DNA of 64,000 bases from Pagrus major (taxonomy: Eukaryota; Chordata; Actinopteri; Spariformes; Sparidae). The translations under genes and the position numbers were made by a program. The stretch covers positions 12,472,197 to 12,536,196 of the forward strand of contig NC_133230.1 of NCBI RefSeq assembly GCF_040436345.1. The letters run 5' to 3'. The notes beneath the pieces are model-generated. The model was not told the DNA's origin, made no database searches, and saw only the letters and a program-made list of their open reading frames with translations. This document shows positions 51,801 through 64,000 of this stretch, piece after piece. Position 1 is the stretch's first letter. The number at the start of each line of letters is the position of its first letter.

Positions 51801-54800
51801 TATTTAGGATTTTGCACATTGAAAAAAAATATTTTGCTGATGTATTTCATTCCTAAATACCCACATAGTCATTAAGCTGCACTTCACACGTCTTCTTTTG
51901 TTCCTTTCGTTATCTCTCCTCTTTCTGCCTCCTGTTTTCCTCTCAGGGTTTCCAGGTTTTGTGTGACCTGGCTGATGGCTTTGCAGGCCTGGGGTCAAAG
52001 GTCACAGAGATGCTGCAGGATTCTTATAGCGGGAGAGGCATCCTAACGTGGGGGTTAGCACCTGTCAGCCACCCAAACTCAGTGAGTCACAAACTTAACT
52101 TATTATCTCTGTGGCTATTTTATCTGTTACTGTTGTGTAAAAGCTGATGTTTTTTAAATGGGCTTCTGTACTGATGGCACTGTTTCGTTTCAACCAGACT
52201 CCAATGAAGGACATCTACCACCAGTTAAACTGCACACTAGGGACCGTCCACTTGGCCAATAACAGCTCTTTCTTCTGCCCGTTGACCCTGCGTGGAGGAT
52301 TCGGCCGACGACCCTCCGCTCCCACAACCTTCCCCCACCTCAACTGTGATGTGAGCTTTGATTTTTTGTTTATTACTGTGTTAATATTATTAAACTTTTC
52401 AAAGATATGTTGAATTGAATATGAGGTGATCAGCAACTTTTCATTGGATCAAATGTTTGTTTTTAAGACCTGTTCAGTGGCTTATTTTTGGCATTTTCGT
52501 TGACTTTTTTTTATTAAATTAAAAACACAAATTTAAGAGACAGGATGATGATGAATGGAATTAAAACGAAGGATAAAACTGTATTTCTGACCCTTTTATT
52601 ATAAGTTCTTGAATTAATATATGATTAAGGGACTTTTTAAGACTTACATAGGTGCTGTTATGAATGTAGGTAAAAATGAAAAGTGGTTGACTGTCACTGT
52701 CTCTCCTGTGTGTCAGCCCTCACTGTGGTACCACTCCAGCTCCGTCCTGGCTTTGGCCCTCGACGCCCTCACTTTGCCTTACAGGCTAAGGAACAACAGC
52801 GTCCCCATGTGGCAGGTGGCAGACACACTGGCCGTGTCTGGTAGAAAGGTGATGCACTGATACTGTTTTCTTGAGCCATGTTCACGTCTCTTTAAGAAGC
52901 ATCTGATCGTATTGGGTGCCATGTTGTATTTAAATTCTAGGTGGTGGCTGCTTATGGTGCCGTCCCCTTTCCCATGATGCACGGAGGCTCTCTCCCCGAC
53001 GCCCTGAGTGCCTGCGCAGATGTGTTGCCATGGAAACCACTATCGGCTTGCTCGGAAGCTGGCGACGGTCGGTGCTACAGCCAGTGGGCGACACTCAAAG
53101 GCTTTGAGGGCCAGAAACTAATCAGGTCAGCATAAATGGATGTACCCTGCTTTTATAGTTATTTTACACATAGGATGTAAAAGTATCTGAAACACTGAGC
53201 ATGTTTTTTTATAGTGACATACTTTATTTATATATCATGTTAAGACAAGCTCAGAAAACCAGTCCAAAGAGCTGATATGAGGCTTTCATACATCTATAAT
53301 ATTTTCAGTGATTTACATACATTTTTATTGAAAAATTAGTGTTACTGCAAATATAGTGTAGTAATATAGTTAGATTTTTGTGTATAAACTGATTACATTA
53401 TTTTTTACAAACTTGAATTGTTCTATAGCAATGTTGTGAGTCATGATCTGTAAAGTTTTCAACATTTTCATAGGCATGGGTGAAGTTTGTCGTTGCATTT
53501 TAGATACTTAGTGGCTGAATATTTTGTTAAAACAGACGAAGCAGAGTTCGTGCTGGAAAAGCCAAATACATTGCATGTGGAATCAGGACACTTTAAAAGG
53601 TACTAGACAAAGACAAAGGTGAATGTGTGGAATAGTTTGCAAAAATTAACACGGAGTCTGGTGGGTTTTCAATTCTTCAAAAAAAAGAAAGAAAGATTAA
53701 AAACGGCGCAACCACAAAAGATTCAAAAGTCTTTTTCATGAAGAAATTCTTAAAAATACTGACAATGCATGTTAAAAACAGGTTGAGCTGCAACCCATGC
53801 GAAGCGGCACAAACAGCCTTCTTCTGGGTGTAACCGTCAGCACAGTTCCTCTTTTTGTGGATGGAACATTTCAAACGCCTAATCAGAAAGGACGTGAACT
53901 CAAAGGTGACAAAAGAGGCCGGACCACTAGATGCAGTACATACAAAGAGAAGAAAGAGGGAAATGAAAGCATACAGATAAAAAATAGTAACTCCTCTACA
54001 GCACCATAGGCACCTCAAGACCTCATGCATCAGAGCAACTACAAAAAAAAGGATTCATTAAATTTCTTAATCCTTGTTTCGAGCTTGGCCACCTTTTTAT
54101 CTTCTGAGCTTTCCGTGTGAATCCATGAGAATTGAAGTATTTCATGAAGTCATTCGGTCACATGAAGTCACACACAAAGATAAAATTGCAGTCCACATTT
54201 TAATGGATTATCAACAGAGAAAATATCTCACAGAAGCATGCAGGCATTAAACATTCAATGCGTTGCTGAAACAATTTTCTCTCCTCAGCTCTCTGGCTCC
54301 AGGGACTAAACCACCCACTCCTCTGCACAGCCTCCACAGTGGGGAAGACGTCTTGGCTGCCTACATCAGATCTTTCTACCCTACAGCTCCTCTGTGAGTC
54401 CCCACACCGTCACAAATCACTTGTTTATCTTCATGGTAAATAATACATTTTTACATGTTCTCTCTCCATCTTCGCTCTCTCAGTGCTCTCCAGTTGGCGT
54501 CTACTCCCAGCAAGCTGACGCCACCTTTCCCTCAGATATTCAGTCAGTCCCTCGATGCTCAGGGCTTCCTGCAGAGCCAGGCTCCCCCGCCGGGCTGTAA
54601 GCACATTTCTGATTTCACATAAATTTTTTTGTCCACCTGTCATTGTTGTGGCTTGAAAGGGACAGTTCAAAATACAATTTCCTCTTACCTGTAGTGCCAT
54701 TAGATTATATTGGTGATGGTGGTGGCACAAACCCAAAAAAGTACATTTAAAAAAATAAATACATTTTATGGGCTTTCATAAATAGCATTACAGGTTCAGT

Positions 54801-55167
54801 TCATTCAGTTCAGTTCAGTTCAGCATTACAGGTTAGATGGAAAATATGTCTTTTCCCTTTAAAACAACTCTCCTTCAACCTGTTTTTTCCTTCTGTCTCT
54901 GCAGCTCTGGCCCCTGTGGTCTCCTCTGTACCCGTCATGACGTCCCTCCAGTCGGGGCCCGCACTCGGCCCGTGGCTCTCTGAGCTGCATCGTGGCGCCA
55001 GCACTTTCGACATCCGCCGCTTGGCCCCCAGCTTCCTCTCCCAGGGCCCAGAAATGGCCGACTACAAGGAGGCCCTGGAGCAGCTGCGCCTACTGGCCCG
55101 GTGTTACCGTGACAACAGCAGCGGGGTGATGCGCTCTTCCTCGGAGGAAGATGATGATGATGACTGA
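48874..55167 (+). CDS. msto1: Misato homologue 1, 590 aa
   Basis: Coding exons are 48874-48957, 49997-50126, 50254-50323, 50411-50486, 50775-50835, 50918-51068, 51602-51716, 51947-52081, 52198-52350, 52717-52848, 52941-53125, 54289-54393, 54484-54596 and 54905-55167; all GT-AG, in frame for 591 codons. Misato is a tubulin/FtsZ-related protein of the cytoplasm and mitochondrial outer surface, linked to mitochondrial distribution and fusion. The N-terminal Misato segment starts [21 protein letters not shown] and the tubulin-like region includes [17 protein letters not shown]. The C-terminus ends in a Ser/Glu/Asp tail ([10 protein letters not shown]). It is slightly longer than the human protein (about 570 aa). 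The exon 6 acceptor is CAGCAG, so one extra residue may be included. AATAAA at 55992-55997 is a likely poly(A) signal. Confidence 0.95.
54655..54840. repeat. Interspersed fragment and (CAGTT)n in msto1 last intron
   Basis: GGGACAGTTCAAAATAC, TTTCCTCTTACCTGTAGTGCC resemble a common fish repeat start. It is followed by GCATTACAGGTT copies flanking a short CAGTT run at about 54787-54832. Confidence 0.45.
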
Positions 55168-57206
55168 CTGTGGCAGTCTTAGGGCCCATGGGCTGGATAG
55201 ACTGATGGCTGCTGACCTGGCATCCGCTTTGCTTACCAGCCTGCATGCACTCATACTGACACAGAGAGGAAGAGGAGCTGAGCCTCTGGTTGGTGAAGGA
55301 CCAGCACTGAGTTTGATAAAACACCAAGAGGTTTCTGATAGAACTGAGCTGCAAGAAGATAGACCTCTATAAGAGATCCATGCGTAGTATTCATGAAGGT
55401 GATGGATGTAGCATCATATGACTGTATGGACTGTGGTTACATTTTCCTCAGATGACTGTTTATGTGTAATTAATGTGTTTTATACTGAGTGTACGATATA
55501 AAATGACTGTATTTACATAAAGAGATGTACGTGTCACACTGTTTTGGGCATAAGGTTCCTCTGACCATTGCACTTAAACTTCTCATTATCATAATACCAG
55601 AGCCCAAAACAACCAGCAGCTAGATTTATGTTCAAGTTGCTATATTTTAGAGTCTGCCTCTACCTGAATTTCATTCTCCACACAGACACGGCAGCATATC
55701 ACCAGATAAACCACTAACTGCTGCTAGCTATAGCTGCTGTTACCTAGTTAGCCTCGCAGCTAGTGTTTCTGACTGGGAGCTCGGAGTGGTATTATGAAAA
55801 AGGATGGGCTGGTGCTAGCTGGTTAGCATGCTGACATCAGTAGATATCTCTGAATCACATTGATATGTAGTCAGATTTATTTCCTCACATTCTGGTGATA
55901 ATTCGTTAACTTTTGATTGTTTAAACTTAAAATCTCACGTGTTGCACCTTTTAAAACAAGCTTTGTATTAATTCATGGTTTGAAAAATTGTAATAAATTC
56001 TCGGCAGATGGTTTGTTTCAGTTTTAGACATTTAATCAAGGTTCAGCTACGGTCAGAAAATGATTTTTAGTTCCATTTTTCCAGGGATAAAGCCAACGTT
56101 GCCATGTATAATGCAATAAGCAGATCCCATGAAGACCAAAACTAATTTTCAGTGTGTTCTGAATCTAGCCCCAAGCCCATTAGTTCCTTCTGAAGTAGTA
56201 AAACTTAAAAATAGGTAATAGAAATACATTTATGAAAAATGTGCGATGGCTCTGAATGCAGCGAGTTGTCCATTAATGTTGGTGCTGAAATTGGTTCTGA
56301 AATTACTCAGACGCATGGCTTTTCCCTCGCTTTGTGTACGATTGTGATGTCTTGTAGAGTAGCTGGTAGACCGTAGTAGTCCAGTTATACAATAGTGATT
56401 TTTTTTAGTTTACTCAACTATTTTATGCCCTTTTTTCTATGGTTTTATTGGACAGGTGAGCTGAAGTATGACAGAACAGGATATAAGAGAGGGGGGTGAT
56501 AAACACAAATTTAGTTTGTCAACCTTGTAAAACCATAGTAATTTCATTATTGTGATGTATATATAAAAAAGGTTACAAACTTCGATATATGGTACAATAA
56601 GTTTATCACCCATCAGAAAGAACTTGGTTCCAAAGGTGTGTAAAACGAGGAAAGCAAACAAATCCGAGTTATATTTTCTTTTCAAGTCTTTGTAGATGGT
56701 CATGTGCTCCAAATATTATATCACATTAAATCCCACATCACTGACTTTAAATCTAACAATAAAATAAAATCCAAAGACAAATGTAGAACAAGCATTTTTT
56801 TTTTCTTTTTTAATTTGAAATAAAATGATACAAGGAATTTCACAAAAGGTGAGGAGATGTCAGAACATATTCCCACCCGGCAATTTGACAAAACAGTATG
56901 CTTCTACGTTTGATTAAAAAAAGGCTAAGACACTTACCATACCATCATTGAAACTTATAAAACTGAACCCTGTTATTTTACAAACACCTCCATACAAGAC
57001 AGCGCTAATGAAAAAATAGGCAGAGTAAAAGTCAAATGAAATGGAGTAGCATGTGCATAAAGACATCGAGTAGAGTGCCACGTATTCTACAGCTACTTAT
57101 CAAAAAACAGGAGGCAGGGGTAGTGTTGTGGGGCTCGGGGAATGTAAATCGAGGGCAGGGGGAGACGGTGGGATTAGGGCTCATGACAAACAGTCCAAAA
57201 TATGAA
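55168..57206. other. msto1 3' UTR, spacer and srsf4 3' UTR (convergent)
   Basis: msto1 3' UTR runs to about 56.0 kb (AATAAA 55992-55997). On the minus strand a possible srsf4 signal AATAAA (TTTATT on plus, 56444-56449) would give a long 3' UTR. No other gene is seen. The repeat copy at 55735-55830 lies in the msto1 3' UTR. Confidence 0.5.
55735..55830. repeat. Dispersed repeat, copy 2 (partner 30-130)
   Basis: TAGTTAGCC, GCAGCTAGTG, GGAGCTC and GAGTGGTATTATG match the first bases of the window in order and spacing. Confidence 0.7.
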
Positions 57207-60200
57207 CTAAGAGCGGGAACGGGAGCGAGAACGAGACTGGGAGCGAGATTTGGAGCGGGACTCTGACCGGGAGGCGGAGCGGGAGTGGGAGCGGGCTTTG
57301 GTGGGTGAGGGGGAACGGGATTTGGATTTGGACTTTGATTTAGACCTGGCTCTGGATTTGGATTCGTCAGGTGAGCGTGAACGAGAGCGAGAGCCCCTCT
57401 CAGGCTCGCCGCCCTCGTCATCGCTCTTAGCCTGCTCGCGGCCCTTTGAGCCAGATTTCCTGGAGCGATCCTTCATTCCTGATCTAGAGCGAGACCTGGA
57501 GTTGGAGCGAGATCTGGACCTGGACTCGTCCTTCTTGCTCTTCTTCCCATCTTTCTTGATCTTTTTGCTCTTGGGGCTGCGACTCCTGCTGCGGTCCTTG
57601 TTCTTCTGAGCGCCGTTGCTGCGCTCTTCTTCCTCCTTCTTGCCCTTGCTCTTATTCTTCTTGCTACGAGAACGGCTGCGGGAGCGGGATGCCGCTCTGT
57701 GGACAAAATCAGATAGAGAAACTTAGTGTTGTTGATTCCTTGCTGTGCTTTTTTTTTTAAATAAACAAATGTCCACACATGACTTGATATTTTGCACCAC
57801 CCCAATTTAAAAACATCTTAACTCCTTGGGGTGTGAACCTAATTCACATAGATTTATTGGTATTGTGAGTTACTCTGATTCCCACCCCTCGTCCCTATTA
57901 TGACAACCCATTACACTAAAAGCTCTTTTACACAGAGCAACACAAAAATGGCAAATTATGCAAAAACTTTGCTGGCAAAGCCGGCACATTATTTAAATCT
58001 TTCAGAACACCAATTTAAAAGTTCTGCCAGTTATTTCTAATGAATGGTTTTACACCATTAAAAAAAAAAGGAGAAGATGACCACCAGGCGGTTTTAATAT
58101 TAAAAAATGTGCGAGTCCTGCTTTAAAAAGAGACATTCTGACATCAGCCTTTATGGCAAGTAAACAAACTATGACAGAGAGAGACCAGCCCACATCCACC
58201 TTGAAAAGGTTACATTTCTTTGCCCGCTCAGATTAAAATAGCCCACAGCTATCGAATACATAGAGACTGTGGCAAAACATCAGCTGTAAATATTAGGCTA
58301 CGGCTTGCGGTTTATCGCTATGGGCTAACTTGCGTACCAGTGCATGCACCTGTGTGGTGGCCTTGTAAATATCTATTCATAGAATCGTCATGTGCTCTCA
58401 TCTTACTGCAAACTGGTTATGAAATGTCAACATCTCAGTGTAGTTTTGAAATAGGCTTCTGCAGAGAGGCTTAAACGTGGTCTGCCATTGTTGTTACTAG
58501 CATGCAGAGGCTTTTTTGGGAACTAGAATGCACATTTTTAGTCTCATGGTGCACCTCTATAGCATCTTGTTCAGTTGCAGAGAACAAGATGATCCATAAA
58601 AACAGCTTCTGCAAGTAAGTTTACTCTAAACGTTTACCGTCAGCTCATTTCACTACAGAGACAACATGTAGTTGGTTTAATATCCCTGCTTTTAAAGTTT
58701 CAATTACTCACCTGGAGTGGGAGCGGCTGCGGCTGCTGCTGTCGCTACGGCTGCGGCTCTTGCGAGACCTGCGGCTCCTGGAGCGAGACCTGAGCAAACA
58801 AACCAACAGTTAGCAACAGTCACACTTCTTGCAGACCAACTGCAGCAATGATTGTTATGAGTCTTTATCGATCGCGGCGCCAGCTTTACTCCTATATTTA
58901 TTCATTTTTCAAGCAGCACTTTTTAGAAACTGTTTAAGTGTGCATTGAAACGCCATTCTGTGATGTGCAGATAAACCTCTGCATTCTCTCTTCCTATATT
59001 GAGAAACATCAACATGCATAATGTATAATTAAAGTGGTGTGTCTCACCTGGAACGGCTGCGACTGCGAGAATAAGAGCGTCTGCGTTTGGCTCCAGGACG
59101 GTCCTCGATGAGCCGGATCTTTCTACCGTTCACCTCTGTTCCGTCGAGCTTCTCCAGAGCTCTCTTCATGTCAGAGTAGAGCCTGAACTCTATCACCCCC
59201 TCATTCCTCCGGCCCTTGTGGGTGTCAGCGTAGGTCACTTCCCCTGCCTGCCTCATGTAGTCCTTTAGAGAAATGGAAACGCATGTTGAAGATTGATGTA
59301 CATTATAGAAGAAAATGGCAACAAAAGTGCTTGCACGGAGTTGCAGTATCGGCCGTCACTTCCCTTTTTGCATGCTGGTTGAAAAAAATTTAGTTTATTC
59401 CTGTGAACTGGGAATGAACATCTTGCAAAACTGGTTTGACAGTTCCAGTGCATTGTACATGTACATGCAAAGTTCTCAAGAGCCAGACAGATGATAAATG
59501 ACATGACACTTTTGTTGGCTTTGACATTACTTCCTTAACACTTAAAAAGTTTGACATGTTATCAAGCAACAAAAACAAATACATACCTTCAAATCCTGCC
59601 AGCTGCAACGGCTGGAAAGATTCTCAACAATGAGCCGATAATCTGTCCTTATCGGAGGACCATATCTGTCTCTTCCCCAGCGACCATATCCACCTTTTAA
59701 GGTAACAAGGAAAGGACAGGAAAAATGAGGAACAAGAAAAAGAAACAGAGATGGTGTATTTTTACTAAACTCCAAGCTACACACTAAAAAAATTAGTCAA
59801 TATTCACTTGGGAAAGGGAAACAAAGAAGGTGAAAACAAAGGTGGCAAAAAAAAAGAAAAAGATTTACATAAATCAAAAAATAAAACCCTAATTATTCAT
59901 TTCTACAAGCTCAGATCTGTATTTAAAATCCTAAACAACACAACTGTATCTTATTAAATTTTGGTAAAAATGCCAATAGGCCTATTTTATAAAGAAAAAA
60001 GAAGAAAAAAAATCAAATTCAAAAACATAACTGATCGAGGAAGTACTTACGGTGAACTAAAGCAAGTTTCTAAGCTATCCTATCTAAAAACATTTCACTG
60101 TTACAAAACATGTTCTTTTTTCAGGCACCTATAAGAGCTGAACCCACATCTGTTCCTAACCCCATGGCATCCTCACCACCCGGCCTGGGCCTAATGGGAA

Positions 60201-63004
60201 AAGCGGTCTTCATTCACAATGGCTCCCTTTTTTGGTCTGCCCAGGGGCCCAGAATGGTCAAACCACACTCTTGGAAAGGGGGGACACCATGGCCAGCAAT
60301 AGGGGCAGGCAGTCAGCAAAGGACTCTTTCAATTAAAACATTGAGGTTCTTTGTTAAATCTTTACCTTTAAATCGACAATCATTTTATATGAAATAAAAA
60401 CGAAATAAGACATCAATAGATTACAAGATATTTAACAATCAAATAGTTAGTTTACAGTATTCAAATTAAGACATTTATATCCTTTCCATCAGTAAGCCAT
60501 TTCCCCATCACATGTAACTGCAATTTCAACCCATCTTATGGAAATCCAAGACACTTTACAAAGTCATTGGTGGCTCTGGTGCACACAAATTTAATCACGT
60601 TATGTGCTGAGAAGGAAAATATCCTCCTGCGTCTATTGTTCAGTGTGTGAATAAATTGTAAGTGCTGTGGTTCAACTGTCTGCTAGCTTATTTGCAAGAC
60701 AATAAACAACAAAACTGGAGTACTCAATCCAGAAAAAAGACATGCCCATATGTTAAAACAGGCCATTGAATAGCAGGAGTGCTCATCGAAACCAACTCAA
60801 CAAGACCTGATGAAATTAAGATGGGTGGTTGTGGATGGGTGTGTGCAAATCAAGGACAATCAAAACTAAAAAGAAAACAATTAGTTTCACTGAAAACTGT
60901 TAAAGTTAGAAGGACAATAGACTCTGTTGGGACATAGAATGGCGATCAGTAGAGCTGGGCAACACTGACCAAAGTAAAACATTACTTATTTTCTACCTCG
61001 TGAATTTTAGCAATAACAAGATCCTATTTGTAGTCTGGTTCTGAGACATCTCTGTCACTACCCAAGTCCCTTTTCTCAAAGAAACACCAATATCTAAAAG
61101 CTAGGTGAAATATACAGATATGCCAATATTTCTCAGACAATTCAAACTTGATCAGAAAACAAACATTCAACCTGTTACACAAGCCATTTTTATAAATAAA
61201 TAATAAATAAAAACATCAGAGAGATCATAACAAAAACCAGGCTCGATGCATCATCTACAGCAGAAAATGTTCAGTGTCAGGAGTGTCACCCCTACAATTT
61301 CTATTACGAACACTAGGATATAAATTGAATGCACATCAGCCACCAAGGACAAGCTTCAAAATTTTGCCCCCTTGAAATTAAGTCAATGGTTCCCTGTAAT
61401 GAATGAAATCCCTCAATGACATCATTCATGTGACACTAACAATACTCCGTGAAGACTTACTTCTTCCTCCTCCACCACCACCTCCTCCACCACCTCCTCC
61501 TCCTCCTCCTCCTCCATAACCTCCATCACGACGGGGTCCCTTGGTGTGCTCCACAATGACCCTTTCCCCACACAACTCCTTGCCGTTCAAGTCATACACA
61601 GCATCGTCTGCATCGCGGGGGTCGTCAAATTCAACGAACCCATACCTTACAAGAGAAGAGAACAGGTTTTAATACAGGGATACGAGAAAGGGGCCTGATT
61701 ATGTTATATCTATCACAGTGGAGGTCACTGGCCAAACACATCCCATACATCAATGATTTAAAAATGGTTCGCCAAGGAAAACTACTGTGCAGTGATACAA
61801 GTCCCGGTGTGACATAAGGTTTTGTTACAACCATGCATTATTACTGCAATATAAATCCAAACAACAAATGTTAAGAGTCTGATCGCTTTACTGTGGAGAA
61901 ATTCACCTCATTTTAAACTTTGTTGCTACACTTATGTAATTACACTACTCAAACTTAGTTAGGGATACTGGGACATGGGTGCATCTATTGTTTATTTGTT
62001 GCATATCCATGTGCATGGATGGACCAAAAACATTCACCATACACAAAATAAAAATCCCGATCTGTGACTAGATAACATGCTACATGAAGGCTATTTTGCA
62101 CAGCTATGAATACGGGTGTGCCTTCAGTTTACCAAAGTCATGTTACATTTCCTTAAAGGGGCTATCTTAAGCAGTGGACCCCCATTTCAGTGGTACAAAC
62201 AAAGTCAATGGTGGGTTTTAACCAGTCAGACTGATCGTGCAAGTTTCAGACTGGCGGCCAGACAAAACCAGACATCGATCGTCTTTGCATATATCTACAT
62301 ATATCTTAAATTCAGACAAAAATTAATCGGTGAAAATAATCTTCAAATGAATACTAACTGTTAATAAATAAAATAAGCTTCAGCATTATGTAAGTAGAGT
62401 TAACTCTTCGTACGAATGCAGAAGCCAAACGCTAGTTGGTTTAAACAGGAAGTAAAGCATGTAACAGAAACTCAGTTATGCAACAACGCGGGCACGTTTA
62501 TTGTTCAAAGTGGATCCAGTCGAGCTGCACACGGAAGGAGCCTGGACTTGAGCTTGTTAAGCTAGCTTAGCGTTAGCACAAACAGCCGCCTGTGACATTG
62601 CCACGTCCAACATTATCGCTAGCTAGTTCCCCGTTGTCGGGACAAATCTCACCAAAAACTCACACACAACCTTTGCTTTCGTATTTGATCACGAAAACTA
62701 ACACACTTAGCGAAACTAAGACATCGCTTTAGCTCACATTCTCGACGGATTTCTTTCGGGGAAATATTAAAACGTGCAAGCTAGCTTAAGTTAGCATTAG
62801 CAGGCCGCGGTCGCCGCAGCCAACAAGGCCCGTGTGGCCTTGTGCAGACATCAGCCTCGACGGTAACACACACACCGACAAACAGCGTCTACGTTACCCG
62901 TTTTTCAGGTCGACCTCGAGTATCTTCCCGTAGCCCTTGAAGAACCTCTCCACGTCCTTTTCTCTGGCTCTGTAGCTCAGCCGTCCGATGTACACCCTCG
63001 ACAT
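57207..63004 (-). CDS. srsf4: SR splicing factor, SRSF4-like, 393 aa
   Basis: Minus-strand coding exons are 63004-62898, 61645-61461, 59693-59587, 59262-59048, 58789-58712 and 57696-57207, in frame for 394 codons. It is a nuclear SR protein that binds exonic enhancers and recruits spliceosome parts. RRM1 spans about residues 2-72 ([17 protein letters not shown]). A Gly run of about 14 residues follows (GGA/GGT codons at about 61490-61520 in plus coordinates). RRM2 is a pseudo-RRM with the SWQDLKD signature at 128-134, then [16 protein letters not shown]. The C-terminal half is an RS domain ending in [12 protein letters not shown]1 residues [19 protein letters not shown] and RRM2 fit SRSF4 better than SRSF5 or SRSF6, but the RS domain is shorter than in mammalian SRSF4. 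Paralogue assignment is an inference; the family is certain. Confidence 0.9.
60130..60330 (-). promoter_or_regulatory. srsf4: Candidate poison exon in srsf4 intron 2
   Basis: A GC-rich island within an AT-rich 1.8-kb intron. On the minus strand an acceptor CCCCCCTTTCCAAG (ending 60270) or GGGCAG (ending 60237) and a donor GTGAGG (60176-60171) would define an exon of 93 or 61 nt. Spliced after exon 2 (one base carried over), either choice puts a TGA in frame (after GGGAGCCATTG). SR genes are known to carry conserved poison exons for autoregulation through nonsense-mediated decay. Exact borders are inference. Confidence 0.6.
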
Positions 63005-63160
63005 GCTGTTAGCTCGAGCGTGCTAGCGAAATGCGGGATCCGTCGAGCGGCACTCAGGAGAGAGGAGGCGCGAGGCTGCGAGGGATACATACACGCGCTC
63101 CTTTGATACAATAGGTCGCGGCTGGAGGGGGGGGGCGTGGCTTCTGATGACGTAGGTTCT
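63005..63160 (-). promoter_or_regulatory. srsf4: srsf4 5' UTR and promoter
   Basis: Upstream of the ATG (63004-63002), on the minus strand, there is a GC-box-like C run (63125-63140) and a CRE-like TACGTCA (63153-63147). There is no TATA box. GCTAGC-type motifs flank the start region. Confidence 0.55.
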
Positions 63161-64000
63161 TCTGGCCTGAGTTTAGTCTCTCAGGCAGCCCCATTGTATC
63201 CAGGCAAACTATCTGGCGTGGTACAAAGTGGCCAAAAGTCATATTTGATTCCAAGTTAACATATTAAGTTAAAAATTGTTTGATAAATGTGAAAGTCAGC
63301 CATATAGTACACACTTTTACTGAAGTAGTACTTGGGTAAAAGTCTTGGAATAGCTGATAATGAATGTGCTTAATCCTCACGCAACTGTTTATGTTTTGGA
63401 TCATTTTTGCTGTAAAGGGGCAATATGCAGTTTTGGAGAAGAAATTCAAACTCAGAATTTTAATATTTACACTATAAATGAGCTAATAATGCAAACTTAG
63501 AAATATTTATCTCTTCCACGACTGAAAAAACAAGCTGTTCTCGAGGAAAATAAGGTCCCCAGAACACTTTTTGAAGCTAGGTGGCAGGGTCCGCCAAATA
63601 TAAACAAAGTAATGAAATTGTGTCGTGTAAATTAAATCACTAGAAGTAAAAAGCTAATGTTAGGCTATAAACAGACTACTCTGCAGTCGCATGATGTAAA
63701 CATCACCACCAAGCGTCTCACTACATAATTACTGTACACGTTTTCTTAATTGATAAATCTGCTAGTTGTAAAGTTAGAGTTAGAATAGTTTATAACTGAA
63801 GTCGGCCTATAAAGACAGATTAGTAAGGAGATGAGTCACACTGTTTGCTGTTATCACGTTTAATGTCCCTGACAACTTCTGTAGTGTCATTTAACCACTA
63901 TTTAAGACACGTAAACGCTTTATGATTCAAATTTGGGACATTTAATGATGTATTTCATGTCGTAGAACAAAACGTGTAAACATCTTAAGCCTGTGGTAAC
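63161..64000. other. Right edge, non-coding
   Basis: No gene recognised. It contains a relative of the ddx6 intron 1 foldback element at 63413-63625; the rest shows nothing I can identify. Confidence 0.5.
63413..63625. mobile_element. Relative of the ddx6 intron 1 foldback element
   Basis: Starts GTAAAGGGGCAATATGCAG and contains AACAAGCTGTTCTC and GGTGGCAGGGTCCGCC, then AATATAAACAAAGTAATG. These match the left tip and right arm of 12806-13325. No second inverted end is visible, so this copy is probably incomplete. Confidence 0.65.

Noticed and set aside
54935-55354. 139-aa minus-strand frame at the msto1 end
   Set aside because: Overlaps the last msto1 exon in antisense; no family features.
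57250-57609. 119-aa plus-strand acidic frame in srsf4 exon 6
   Set aside because: Reverse-complement reading of RS-domain codons; srsf4 on the minus strand explains it fully.
60110-60397. 95-aa plus-strand frame in srsf4 intron 2
   Set aside because: It overlaps the GC-rich island, which is better explained as a poison exon on the minus strand; no protein family is visible.

Overview
The window is nuclear DNA from a ray-finned fish, most likely a percomorph teleost. The evidence is vertebrate genes split by GT-AG introns, short interspersed repeats that I recognise from memory as common in fish genomes, CA/GT microsatellites, and the gene order tomm40 / apoA-IV / apoEb, which is a known teleost apolipoprotein cluster. 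All exon joins below were read by eye from splice sites and reading frame, and each multi-exon gene closes in frame over its full length.

Layout from left to right. At 2187-9824 (+) is lipe, hormone-sensitive lipase, 10 coding exons, 710 aa. At 14806-18407 (+) is ddx6, the DEAD-box decapping and translational-repression helicase, 11 coding exons, 487 aa, with a non-coding first exon near 11.8-11.9 kb and a long 3' region to about 23.1 kb. At 24856-29234 (+) is tomm40, the mitochondrial import pore, 341 aa. At 31074-32010 (-) is a first apoA-IV gene. At 35361-37724 (+) is an intronless, unrecognised 787-aa reading frame made of tandem repeats followed by a coiled coil. At 40246-41349 (+) is a second apoA-IV gene. 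At 44148-47258 (+) is apoEb. At 48874-55167 (+) is msto1 (Misato), 590 aa. At 57207-63004 (-) is an SR splicing factor that looks like srsf4, 393 aa.

Themes. The middle of the window is a lipoprotein cluster (two divergent apoA-IV copies and apoEb), each with a TATA box and a short 5' non-coding exon. A lipase gene lies to the left, and housekeeping genes (ddx6, tomm40, msto1, srsf4) with TATA-less, CCAAT/CRE-type promoters lie on both sides. Between the two apoA-IV promoters sits the most unusual locus. In about 4 kb there are four separate tandem arrays: a 36-bp array upstream, a 99-bp and a 351-bp array inside the reading frame, and a roughly 320-bp array downstream. I do not recognise the encoded protein and consider it the best candidate for something undescribed.

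Other points worth a look are a probable poison exon in srsf4 intron 2, a 520-bp foldback DNA element flanked by TTAA in ddx6 intron 1 with relatives elsewhere, a GGACTTTAC motif shared by both apoA-IV promoters, and clusters of GCTAGC/GTTAGC motifs in the first introns of the housekeeping genes. I saw no CRISPR array, rRNA, tRNA or retroviral/LTR element.
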